Shown here: piece after piece, positions 21,901 through 33,900 of the stretch | Layout of the letters: each line of letters begins with the position of its first letter | Position numbering within the stretch: position 1 is the stretch's first letter | Assembly (NCBI RefSeq): GCF_910592395.1 | Contig: NC_088317.1 | Span: 7,256,001 to 7,320,000 of the forward strand | Reading direction: 5' to 3' | DNA: 64,000 nt | DNA from: Lineus longissimus | Lineage: Eukaryota > Nemertea > Pilidiophora > Heteronemertea > Lineidae | Translations under genes and position numbers: made by a program | The notes under the pieces: model-generated | What the model saw: only the letters and a program-made list of their open reading frames with translations | Told to the model about the DNA's origin: nothing | Databases searched by the model: none

Positions 21901-24900
21901 GACCAAAGATCCTGCCGTTCGCCTCAGCAGAAAGCGCCTCTTTGTGTCTTATCGAGAGGGGTTTACTAGGAAGATAGCCGCTAATACGGTCGCTAGATGG
22001 TTAGTGGCCACCATTCGGCTGGCCTATTCTATGACTCTCGTTTCTCCAGAGCTTCGCCGCTTAGGTGCCATAAAGGCCCACGAGATTCGTGCCATCTCTA
22101 CTTCTTGGGCCGAGTATAAGGGAGTGGCGCTAAGCGAGGTTTTAGATGCGGCTACGTGGAGTTCCCACTCCACCTTCTCCCAGTATTATATGCGCGATTG
22201 TTCCGCGTTAACAGACTGTATGCTGTCTCTCGATCGAAGTGTCGCAGCTCAGCACATGGTCTAGGTGTTTCCCTGCCTAGTCCACTCGTCGAATCTCTCC
22301 CTCTCCCGGTGTCTTCCTCCCCCTCCTGAGTCTCAGAGGAGCGGGGAGGGGGGGGGTCATAGATATTTGTCCGGGCTATCATGCCTGCACATTCGCCCCG
22401 TCCGGGTATCTTGGGTTAAGTCCCCTAAGATTCTTGGGGAGTTATTCCGTGGGTCCCCTTTTTGGGGTTCCCCCTATTTTTAAATCACAGCATTTCTTGT
22501 AATTCCACAGCGTACGAAATGTGTTGAGCGTTTACCATGTGAGGTAGTTTCCCCCTTTTCAAGGAGGGGTGGGGTTCCCACTTTGACTCGCCCTTGTTTT
22601 TTCTCAAAGAATCTTTTGGCCATTAGCCCGGGTTGCTCCCATGCTTATTTTTCTGGGCTCCCTTGGTCTCACCCGTTGGGTTCTGCTATGCGGCTCTGGA
22701 GGCAGTTCACTTCACTACATGATAGGTCACCGTTTACCCACCTTCCAGGGTTGTTGGTATTCGATGCAAAAGTCTGACCTGGGTAGAGTATGAACGACAT
22801 AAAATTTCCATTTCCTTTGGAAATGTCATTTTATTAGTTCATACCTACCCAGGTCAGACTACCCGCCCTGCCTGTCCCCGCAGCAACGGGACTTACTCTG
22901 GCGCTCGAGTAATAAGTACTGAGTAATGGCGGCTTTCACGAGGCAGAGGCTGTATTGGGGCGCCGCCTAGGTGTAGCTACGTGAACTAGCTAATCATTTT
23001 TCTATTATAAATAGATTAATTTTTCCTCGGGTGTGTCCGATAAGAGTACACATGCAAAAGTCTGACCTGGGTAGGTATGAACTAATAAAATGACATTTCC
23101 AAAGGAAATGGAAATTTTCGTCATTCCCGCATAACTGTTCAACAGTCAACATCCAACGACAATCCCATTCGACTAATAGTAATATTAGTTCATATCAAAT
23201 ACCTTAAAAACCTTTTATTTGATTTTAAAAGCAGTTGTCGAGTAAACAAACATCCCCCAAAATAGCCACGAAATAAACGCATTTTCTCAAAAAACTAGCA
23301 ATTTATACCAAATAAATCCGACGGGAGACAAACTGTATACAACTTTAGCTAGGCTATGAAAAATAATAAGACCTGTAGTGATAGATTTCAAGGAGAAAAT
23401 TGACAGAGAAAAAGTTTAGAGGCAAAAATAAGGATCTCAATTGTGACCAATAACTACTATCACTATCGTACTCGGTATTTACTGTGTCCTTACTCTGCGT
23501 ACAATTTGCTGCAGTAATCCATGCTGCAAAATTTTTCACAAGTGAGTCCCTTTGAGTTTTTGGCTGGTTGCAACTGAAAAAACTGGACGGCAACACTGAA
23601 CTCAATTCAGAAAAGACCTCAGCCCTTTGATTGGGTAATGCCAGCTACTTTACAATGAAACTTTTCCTAAGCCAGTTGGGATCCACGCTCTGCGGTCTAT
23701 ACCAGGGTGGGCCAGTTCACTGCCAAAACCCTCCGGTAGCGGAAGGGTTAAATATTGTTGCAGGTGAAAGATTTCGCTTTTATTCATGGAACTGAATTAC
23801 AAATCTGACCAGCCGGCCACCCGTCCCCAAATTTTGCTGTTTGCAATGAGCCATTTACATGTATATGTACTGATGTTTCATGCATTGGGAGGTTACTGGT
23901 TGTACTTAATACCTTCCAATAGCTTTGATAGAACTTGTGGCATTGATTTTGAGGGATAAATATGACTCTTCAGTTTGAACTCATTCACACCTATGACCTT
24001 TTGAAAGTAATGCTGTTAGTATTGATTTGATTAAAAACCATCCCTTCCAGGCTCTTTGGTTGCTATGAGGCTTTGGATGGTGGAGATTTGGCAGAAGCAC
24101 TTGTCGATTTCACAGGTGGGGTTGCTGAACCACTTGACCTAGTCGATGGCAAATTCAGCGAAGACGAACCCAAGAGAGGTGAACTCATGGACATGTTGGA
24201 GAAAGAAATGGGCCATAAATCACTCATGGCTGCTTCCATCCCGGTACGGAAAATCACCATTATCTGACATAGTCATCTTGTTCCTCTTCAGGGAGAATTT
24301 TGGAATTGTGAATCATGAATATGATATCAACAGTTTATTCGTTGCATAATATATGTATAGCCCAGTATTCAGCCTCTGTAGATTGGTTTGTGCCTGGTCC
24401 ATGTTTGCAGGGATGTTTCTTGCTTTAATGGTCTTTATCAGTGTTCATGCAGCTTTGAATAACGTGGCCAGGCTATTGTGAAATCTGTCCCTTTCACTGA
24501 ATCAAATATGGATTAGAAGTAATAGTAAAATGAAACCAACTGATTAGTCTAGCTGAATTGAGAACCATGTGCAGGATATTGCAGTAATGGAGACAAATGG
24601 ATGGAAGTCAGCTCAGTAAAAAAACATTTTTCAGGCTAAGTCGGCTGATGAAATGGAGGCACACACAGATATGGGCCTGGTGAAGGGCCATGCATATGGT
24701 ATCACCGCAGTGAAGAAGGTACCCCTGGCAGGGACGGGATTGTTCAACCTATTCAACCGAGAGAAGATCAAAATGATTCGACTCCGAAACCCATGGGGTG
24801 AGGGCGAGTGGAAAGGAGCATTTAGCGATGGGTAAGGATCAAGGCCAGGACATCTTATTTAGCATGGTAAAATCTAGGGCAATGGGTATGGACTATTTTC

Positions 24901-27900
24901 TGCTACTGGGCAAAAGTCTAGCTTACTTTTGCGGAATCTTTCCAGCAGTGGTTGACCAGGATATTTCAGGGGTGGATATAGAAATCTTTTGAGAGAGTGA
25001 TCTGAAAATGCGTACAAAAATCATATGTTGCTTGATATCAGACAAGGCAATTAATGGGTTAACCTCTATAAAAATACCCATTGATTCTACTCAAAAGTTC
25101 CAACCATCAACGATGTATTGCTCCAAATAGAATGTTTTTTATTCGCCCCTTATTCTCAATAACATGCCATAATTATGTCTCGTTGCTTAGTTATGAAGGA
25201 GAAGGGTGAGTATGCGAGATGTATTTCGGAGCATGTACTGCGTGTGATTAGAACAGAACCAGGCATTATCATCAATACTAAAACACCTTGTTGGCCACAT
25301 AGCAATGTGTGTGGTGTACAGACAAAGCATTGTGCCTTGTTTTCACAGCAGCGGTTATGGTAAGGCAACAGTTACCGCTTGAGATAGTGCCAAACATTAT
25401 TAAAGTAATGCAAAAGCAGTGAAAATCCCATTTCAGTGCTTAGTTTAAGTTGCTTAGAATAGAAATGGACTCCTCACTAGGGTGTTAGGTGAGACAAACA
25501 AATACCTCCTGTTCAGTATCAATTCATTAAACTAATAGAGAAGTTTTATTGACCCTTTTTTGGACTTCAATGAAAATTTTCAGAAAATGTACAAAATTAA
25601 TTTGGTGTCCCCTACTCCTACATATATTCCATCTTTTATTGCTTCTCTAAACATGCTAAATATAGCATTGTTCCCACAGTAACCAGTGGAAGGTGAGAAC
25701 AGGTGTTTTCACAGTCACATGATGTTGCATTGTCGTGATCAACGAGATAATTGTTGTTTGATAGGATCACAATCTTTACGATGAAGAACGGAAACATCAC
25801 GGCTAGTCAGCATACCCTTCACCCGTGCTGAACACATCGGACAATAGATGGTATTGGACAATAGATGGTATGTCCACAAATTGTGTCACAGGTCTTTTTT
25901 GGAATAAATGAAATCATGCGATATGATATTTACTTTTATTGTATCTAAACACAAATACTTCCATCCGACACACAAGTAAAAGGCAGCCTCTGGAAACATT
26001 TTTAAAAAATGAATGCACAGTGTGTTTGCAGTGGTAAAAACAGTATGAAAAACAACAACATCTAATTTGTTCACACTCCACTGAGGAATCTGATATAATT
26101 TTGTCCAACTTTTTTGACTACTTTCTGAGAAATTAAATCAGCTACGCAATTTGACTAATTAAAGTTAATTCGACTTAATAAGTAAATAACTCAGAAGAAA
26201 AAAAATGGATGTCCTTTCCCAGCCACCGTATTTTGTAACTTAATGGCTTTCAGTCGCCAAAAAAGATCTTACTATTGGATGGATGATCCAGAAATGTTCC
26301 CAAAAAGTCATTTGGAAATTTTGGTTACGGGGGCAGTGCCTTACTTGGACTGAAAATCAGAAAACACATACTGTTCATGAAAATGTCTAATGGATACAAC
26401 TGCTCAAAAATGTTATTGTGGCTTGATAATAGTTCTTTATACAGTGTCGGTGGTTTCCAAAAGTGTTGTCATTAAAAACTACACCACATAATACATTCAA
26501 TCACAAGTGCTACTCAGTCACATCATTGTTGTAGGAGTATTGTAGGTAATGGCACATTAGATATTGCATGTATGCAGCATAAAACCCACCAAGCCATCTG
26601 CTGGGACTGTATGTTTGTAATCATCATAATATTGTTGTATATATATATATGGAGTACAGCATACATGTAGGTATCATTTTCTGCCACTTACTCTATCATT
26701 AACTCACCTGTCAGGTGAGCTTATACAATACTGTGGCGTCTGCATCGTCCGCCATCGTTAACTTTTGACAAAAGCGTGGCACGTTAACCACTTGACCTAG
26801 AAAGTTCATACTTGGTGTGTGGATATCACTAGGCAAGACCTTCTTTCAAAATGAAAATTAGCGTAATTTGACTGCTTGTCTGCAGTAAAGGTGGTGCTCT
26901 CTGAAAACCTATTTTTGGCTATATATCATGAACGCTGCAAGCTAGAATTATGAAATTCATGCCCTATGTGCATCTCATAAGGGTGCTTGAACTTTATCTG
27001 CGTTTTTGATTTGATCTACTATTATAGGTCACAGAGGTCAAAGTTCGCTATCGGCATCGCCATTAGGCAATAGCGGTACATTTCGTAACCGCTGGTGTTA
27101 CTAACGTGAAATCTTATTCATATGTATCCCTATGTCAAATGACTTCAGAGACTAAATTTCTATGTCATTTGATTCATGGATTGGCCACCAGGGGGCCGAA
27201 TCCCGAAACACAAAAAGTGCTATTTCTCATGAACTAACAGCTGGATCATTTCCAAATATTTATCTTAGGTACATCTAGTAAGGATACATGACATAATACC
27301 CAGGTTTTTGATTTGACGGACTTTTCAAGGTCACAGAGTTCGAAATTTTCAACAATCATGGCACGTTTTCTTACTATGTGACCTAGATCATTCTAAAATT
27401 GTACAAAGATGCTTCTAGGCAAGTCCTACCCAAATGATCATCTACAGCCCAGATTCGATTACAAATATGACCACAATCTTAAAAATTCAACGAAGTCCTA
27501 TTTCTCCTAAACTGTTAAACAGATGTCAACCAATTTCAATGTGACATGTGCACTTTACAATAACCCTAAATCTCATAAACAATATGACCGCCAGGTAATC
27601 ATCTTGAAATTCAATAAAATCTTATTATACCTAAACTACGTATTGATTGGATGTCACCCAATTTTCATGTGACAATGTATCTATTTCCTCGCTACGATTA
27701 TCCCTTAAATTCAGTCATCTTTAGAACCAAATGCTATACTTAGATGGTACTGGCAAATTTTTGTGCCATTGAGCCGAAAAGAATAATATTAGGCCTTGAT
27801 TATTATATTCTTGGTTTACAGGCACCCTGAAAGTTACCCATGGTAGGCAGGGTGAAATAAAAAATTTAAAAATCGTCCTCCCGTTACTCTGTTTCAAATT

Positions 27901-30900
27901 TAGGGCCTTTCAGGTCGACACGTCGGAGTGAAAAAAATGAATTGACCGTCATATTTTACATCTATCAGATCATAAAATTTTTGTTTATTGCTGGAGAAAG
28001 TATGTTTCTGGGCAAAAACGACGGTACTTAGCTCTTTTTTCTTCTTCAGAATGGCCTGAATGGCACATCAGAGGCTGCAGAAATTTAAAAAAAATTTTCC
28101 CCAATTTTATTTTATTTTTGCATAGGCATTTTCCAATGTCGGCGGGCCCGTAAACCATAAGCTAGCAACTCATGCTCGGCAACATCCTTTCTGAGTACTG
28201 TTTCAACCAACTAGTTACTAAAGAAACTACAGACTATCACAATAACTACAGACTATCAACTTGATCATGTTTTCACAAACAAAACCTTGGATACTGTTGA
28301 TGCTATTGACAACGACTGGTCAGATCATGAGATGACTTATGCAGCATTACCACTATCTCCTTCCATACATCTCCCTCAGCAAATATAAAATCTCCATAAA
28401 AGCCGCACGACCACACCACTTCCTCTAAGATCGCAAAATTGACTTCAATGACCAAAACTGTTCTCCCCATATCCACTGCAAATGACATGCATTAACATTA
28501 CCTGAGGTGAGCACATGGTCCCTGGACCATTTCATAATTAGAATCGGCCAGTTTTAGGGGTCAGTCGTATCAAATTTCAACATCTTGTGAACACATCAAT
28601 GGACTCGCCACTATAAATCATGCAGGGACTATTTATCATCCATGTCAAAACTTTCTCAATCCCGGCACTTTTGATCTTCAGACTTGCCACTGAAACTTCT
28701 TTGAGGGCGATTGAGCAGTCTGCTGCTTTGACCAATCAGCTTTCACTGGTGATCATGACGTCAGTAGACAGCTGTCAATTAAATGACAGGCCGCATGAAA
28801 CTTAATGTTAATTTTTCAAGGAAGAGGTAGTTATAAGAGTACATATTACACCCAAATTTTATTTATTCTCAAACATTGTCAAAACAGATATCTGAGTTAC
28901 AATAATTTTGTTGACAAAAAAGAAGCGAAAACCGCATGACGTAAAGACTGCGCTGGTCGCTCTAATGTGAGACCGGAAAGCCGAACCATGCAACCACTCA
29001 ATATGCAAATTGTGATTATGATGGGTACCTCTGAGGCTTCTTCTTCTTTCGTTCACCACGTTTTAGACAGTCAGTCCAGATTTTATTATAAAGTCGGTGG
29101 TCCTGCGTAGCTGCTGGAGATCTCCATATAACTGGTCATGGATTCGTGCTCCCTCTGGCCAGGTCTTCTTCCTCAGGTCTGCAAAACTTGAGCATCTTCC
29201 CAGTATGTGCGCAGCAGTCATGGGCTCTTGGTTGCATACGCAGGTGTCGCTCTCGCCGATGCGGAATTTAGTGAACAGGTGGTGTTTTAGCCTGTTGTGT
29301 CCGGTTCGCAGTCTGAATATTAGGACCTGCTCCCTTCTTGTCAGTTGGTAGAAGCAGTCTCCTTCATCGTGTTTAGGATGCTCTTCCTTCCACTTCTTCC
29401 GATATCCTTGTTTGAGTTCGGTTTTAGCCTCGCTGTAGGAAAGGGATAGGTCGCATTGGTCTTTTTTGCCTCCCTCCTTGGCTAGTTGGTCCGCCTTTTC
29501 GTTCCCCTTGACGTTGCAGTGGGCTGGAATCCACTGTAGAACTACTTTTTTCCTACTTGAATAGAGGTCTTTCAATGCTTTGAGGAGGTCGTTGTTATCT
29601 TCCTTTCTGGGATTTTGCAGAGATTTCAGGAGAGAGGTTGTCCGTGAGGATGACTATGTTCCGTTTGGTCTTGTGTCGCTTCTGCATCAGCCTCTTGGCT
29701 GCCTGTTTAATGGCAGTTGCCTCGGCTCTATAGTTGCTCGAGTATCTGCCCGTTGGTATAGCTATAGCCTCCTCCTGGTCTTTGTACTTGATAAGTATGC
29801 CTCCCCCTCTACTCTTGTTGCTTGAGTGGCTGAACCATCAGTATAGACGTGAGTCCACTTCTGGTTTGGGTATTGCATGTGGATGTGCTCCATTGTCAGG
29901 GCTCTCCGTATCTCATCTGTCTGAAGGTTCTTGCTCAGGATACGTGGGACTGAGTCCCTGATGTCCGGTGACATTCTGGGGTCTAGTGTTGGTTTGGTTC
30001 TGCTAGGTGGTAAAGTTCTTGGTATACTGATTTTCAGCTCTGGATGATTTTGCTCCAGGGTCTTGCAGTTCAACGCAATTTACACCAAAAAAAGAAGAAA
30101 AAAAAAGTACCTCTGAGTAACCAGCCTTAGTTTGGTTGCTCCAAGTCGGTGCGTACACTACAATGTACTCATTTTTGGGTAGTTTGTCTTTGAGTGAAGT
30201 GTACTTGTGTGTTCCATGGCATGCATAATTGTAAACATGTTGTGGTTTCTACTGTCTGTCATTGTTAGGGGATTTTGTCTTTTCAGAGTTCACTCAAATT
30301 TGCTGGAAACAAATGTACGCACGCATTGCGTGTTGTGTCCTCACAATTGTTTGGATGGGCAGCAGGTTGGGTTGGACTAGAGGATTATTTTGATTATGTT
30401 GGATGGGCTGTTTTGAACAGATCTCGGCAGGGGATTAGATTGGGATTATCTTTCAAAAGCGGTAAGATGAAGGGCCTTTTTTAATCAGTCACCCATCATT
30501 TTTCACCTGTATTTTTTCCCACAATGGTCATCTGTTATTCTGTTGCACCATGACGCGACTGGGCCCCGGTCAATGCTGGTCATCACAGTCAGGACGAACC
30601 GGCAGAGGAACCGAACTGAACCGGTGATACACAGACCAAAGAAAATCAAAACTCGAGTTGATAAAGTCGGAATTGCGACCCGTCGATTATTAGAACACAA
30701 ACCATGTTTCACTCTGTGATTTGTCGATTCGTCGTCGTACTCTGAATAATAGTGTTACGGACTTGACCAGGAACCTAGCATAATACGGTACGATGCAATA
30801 CATACTTGTGGCTGTAACATGCTTTCTAAAAACCAGGTCCAGAATCTATTTGAATGCTGAAAAATGCATTCAGTTGCTAAAAAAATCAAAACATTACAAA

Positions 30901-33900
30901 ATTTACATATTACCCCCAGGACCACCACCCCCACCACCCGAAAATAATTCTTTTGCATAAAAAAAAGAAGAAGCTGTCCTTATAGAATGGTGTCCTGATT
31001 ACGGAAGTCTGAATGGATTACCAATTCACGTGTGTCCTGATAACGAGGTGTCTGTTCCACTGTAAAGAGCATCTCATAGGCCATGTTGATGGCTAACCCA
31101 TTCATTAGGGTTGACAGAAGAAGATAATCTTTAGTTCACAACATTTGTGACATTTATACTGCCTGGTTCTTTCTAACTTTCAGCATACATGTTCAAAGTT
31201 AAGCCTCTAAAATTCAATGTTTTTGCATTTCAGAATGTTGTAGATATCACCCCTTAGTTTTCAGAAATTAAAAGTAATCAAAAGTTTAAAAGGCTCTGGT
31301 CATAGAAAAAGCTTACCTCCCACTCAAAGCAGGATTGGTGTATCATAATTGGGAATAGGCCTCCTCTTGGTTACTTTATATTTCTCGAAAAATGCGGCTT
31401 TTGTTAGTTTTTGCATTTTGTTCACACTGGTAAATGTAGCAGTCATCTGTTGACCAAGGCAATGTCTTGGTTTGAGGCGGAATTTCCTGACAATGTGGAT
31501 TACCGATTGCCAAGGCCCTCTCGCTAGCCTGCAAAAGTGACAAAAGTTGCTTCAAAATAGGTATAGGATGGCTTGAAAATAGTTACATTCTGTAATCTGA
31601 TGAAACCTGCCATTATTAAAAATGTTTGGAGGGCTGCAGCATAGTTTTTACTAAAGTTTATGTAAAAGTATGAACAAAACAGTTTTTTTGTTGCTTGCCC
31701 TTTTTCAGTCTATGAGTATGCTTGGCCCAGGGCCATCAAACCAAATGCATAGAGATAGAGAGCCTTTATTGTTCACTATCACTTGCATTCAAATGCTGCT
31801 AAAACTCTGTAATCACTTGAATTAATCTCTGTTCTTAGCAGATCACAGAGTGTATGATTTTTGGGGAGTCTATACAACACCGCAGTGTCCGTCGTCCGTC
31901 GTCCGTTGCCCGTCGTCATCATCGTATCCTATTTCTAAAATAGTGGCACGTTTCTTAACCGCTACGGCTATGGACTCAAAACTTTGTACGCATGACCCCC
32001 TAGGTCAGATGACCTTTGACACTGAATTCCGGTCCGGTCTGATTCTTGACTTGGCCACTAGGGGGCCAAAACTTAAAACATAAATAGTGTGATATCTCAC
32101 TTATTAGTGATTTGTTTTTGATGAAATTTTTATGGTAGATTCTCCTAGCAAGGATATATCACATATCATACGTGTTTTTGATTTGACCTACTTTTCAAGG
32201 TCACAGAGGTCAAATGGCGTAAATTTGCCATTTGAGTGTAACTGTTGCACGTTTCTTAACCAATAAAGCTATGAACTTGAAATTTGGTACACATGACTCC
32301 CTACATCATTTAACATCTGACACCGAATTTCGGTCAGATCTGATTCTCGACTTCGCCACCAGGGGGCCAAAATTAAAAAAAGTAAAAAGTGCAATATCTC
32401 GCTTAATAGTGACTTGTTTTCAATTTTCTTTTATGGTAGGTACTCAGAGCAAGGATACATCACATATCGTACGGGTTTTTGATTTGACCTTATTTTCAAG
32501 GTCACAGAGGTCAAATGGTGTGATTTGGCCGTTTGTGTGTAACTATGGCACGTTTCTTAACCACTAAAGCTATGAATTTTATACTTGGTACACCTGACTC
32601 CCTAGGTCAGATGACCTGTGACACTGATTTTTCGGTCCAGTCTGATTCTTAACTTGGCCACCAGGGGGCCAAAACCAAAAATTTGAAAAGTGCCATATCT
32701 CGCTTATTACTGATTAGTTTTTGGTAAAAATTTTATGGTAGATACTCTTAGCAAGGATACATCATATATGATACGGGTTTTTGATTTGACGTACTTGTCA
32801 AGGTCACAGAGGTCAAATGGCGTAAATTGGCCATTTGAGCATAACTGTGGCACGTTTGTTAACCCCTTAGGCTATGAACTTGAGACTTTGTATAAAGGAC
32901 CCCCTAGGTCAGCTGACCTCTGACCCTGAATTTCAGTCCGGTCTGATTCTCAACTTGGCCACCAGGGGGCCAAAAGTGAAAACCTAGAAAGTGTGATATC
33001 TCGCTTATTAGTGATTCGTGGTTCTCCAAGCAAGGATACATCACATATCATATGAGTTTTTGATTTGAGCTGCTTTTCAAGGTCACAGAGGTCAAATGGC
33101 GTAAATTGGTCGTTTGAGTGTAACTATGGCACGTTTCTTAGCCACCAAAGCTATGAACTTGAAATTTGGTACACATGACTTCCTACGTCATGTAACCTCG
33201 GACACAGAATTTCAGTCTGATCTGGTACTCGACTTGGCCACCAGGAGGCAAAAACTAAAATAGGTAAAAAGTGCAATATCTCGTTTATTAGTGACTTGTT
33301 TTTGATGATATTCTTATGGTACTTACTCCAAGCAACGATGCATCACATGTCATACCGACTTTGGTTTGACCTATAAACTATACATGTACAATGTTTCTTA
33401 ACTTGGATGAATTCCAAAGCACCAAATATCTTTACGGTGAGCACAATGGCCCCTGGCCGTTTCATTTGAGCAATCTAATTGTAACTTTGATGCAAATTTG
33501 TAGCATTTTCTGTGGATTTGCGAGGGAGACTTAGACCAAGCCAAGATTTACTATGTCAACTTATTACTGATTCTGCAGGGTGTTGTTGTGTTTAAAAACC
33601 AGTCACTGTTGTCTAATGGCCTTGTCAACTGTAAACAACCAAATTGCAAATAACTTCGACTTGTGAAAACAGAAAATACAAAAACCGTTCAACCCTTTCA
33701 GGATTGAATTTTTTTTCCTAACCCTCCGCTCTGGACTGGATATTTTTCAAGTTTTTTCGTCAAAATCGAAAGTTTTTGAAAGCAAAATATCGGTTTTGCA
33801 AGAATCGCTATGAAGTTGGCATGAATAGAAATGTATTACCCAGGATGTCGGGAATCCCCTCTGGGCAGTTAGAAAATGCGGATCAGCATTAGAAATGACT

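Larger units (their letters stand above)
16738..23118 (+). mobile_element. DIRS-type retrotransposon, nearly full length
   Basis: DIRS elements replicate through a circular intermediate and integrate with a tyrosine recombinase, not a DDE integrase, so they make no target duplication. This copy has inverted terminal repeats (16738-16915 and 22915-23118) and, left to right, gag, RT/RNase H, tyrosine recombinase and an internal complementary region (22765-22860). The internal region equals the reverse complement of the two outer ends joined together, which fixes the element ends at TTATGTCG (left) and GGAAATTTT (right). GC content is much higher than in the surrounding intron. Gag and RT/RNase H are frameshifted; the recombinase is open. 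Confidence 0.9.

Noticed and set aside
16738-23118. LTR retrotransposon
   Set aside because: The terminal repeats are inverted, not direct, and a tyrosine recombinase replaces the integrase.
31861-33465. CRISPR-like regular repeats
   Set aside because: The units are about 300 bp, similar along their whole length, and bounded by transposon ends; this is an animal genome.
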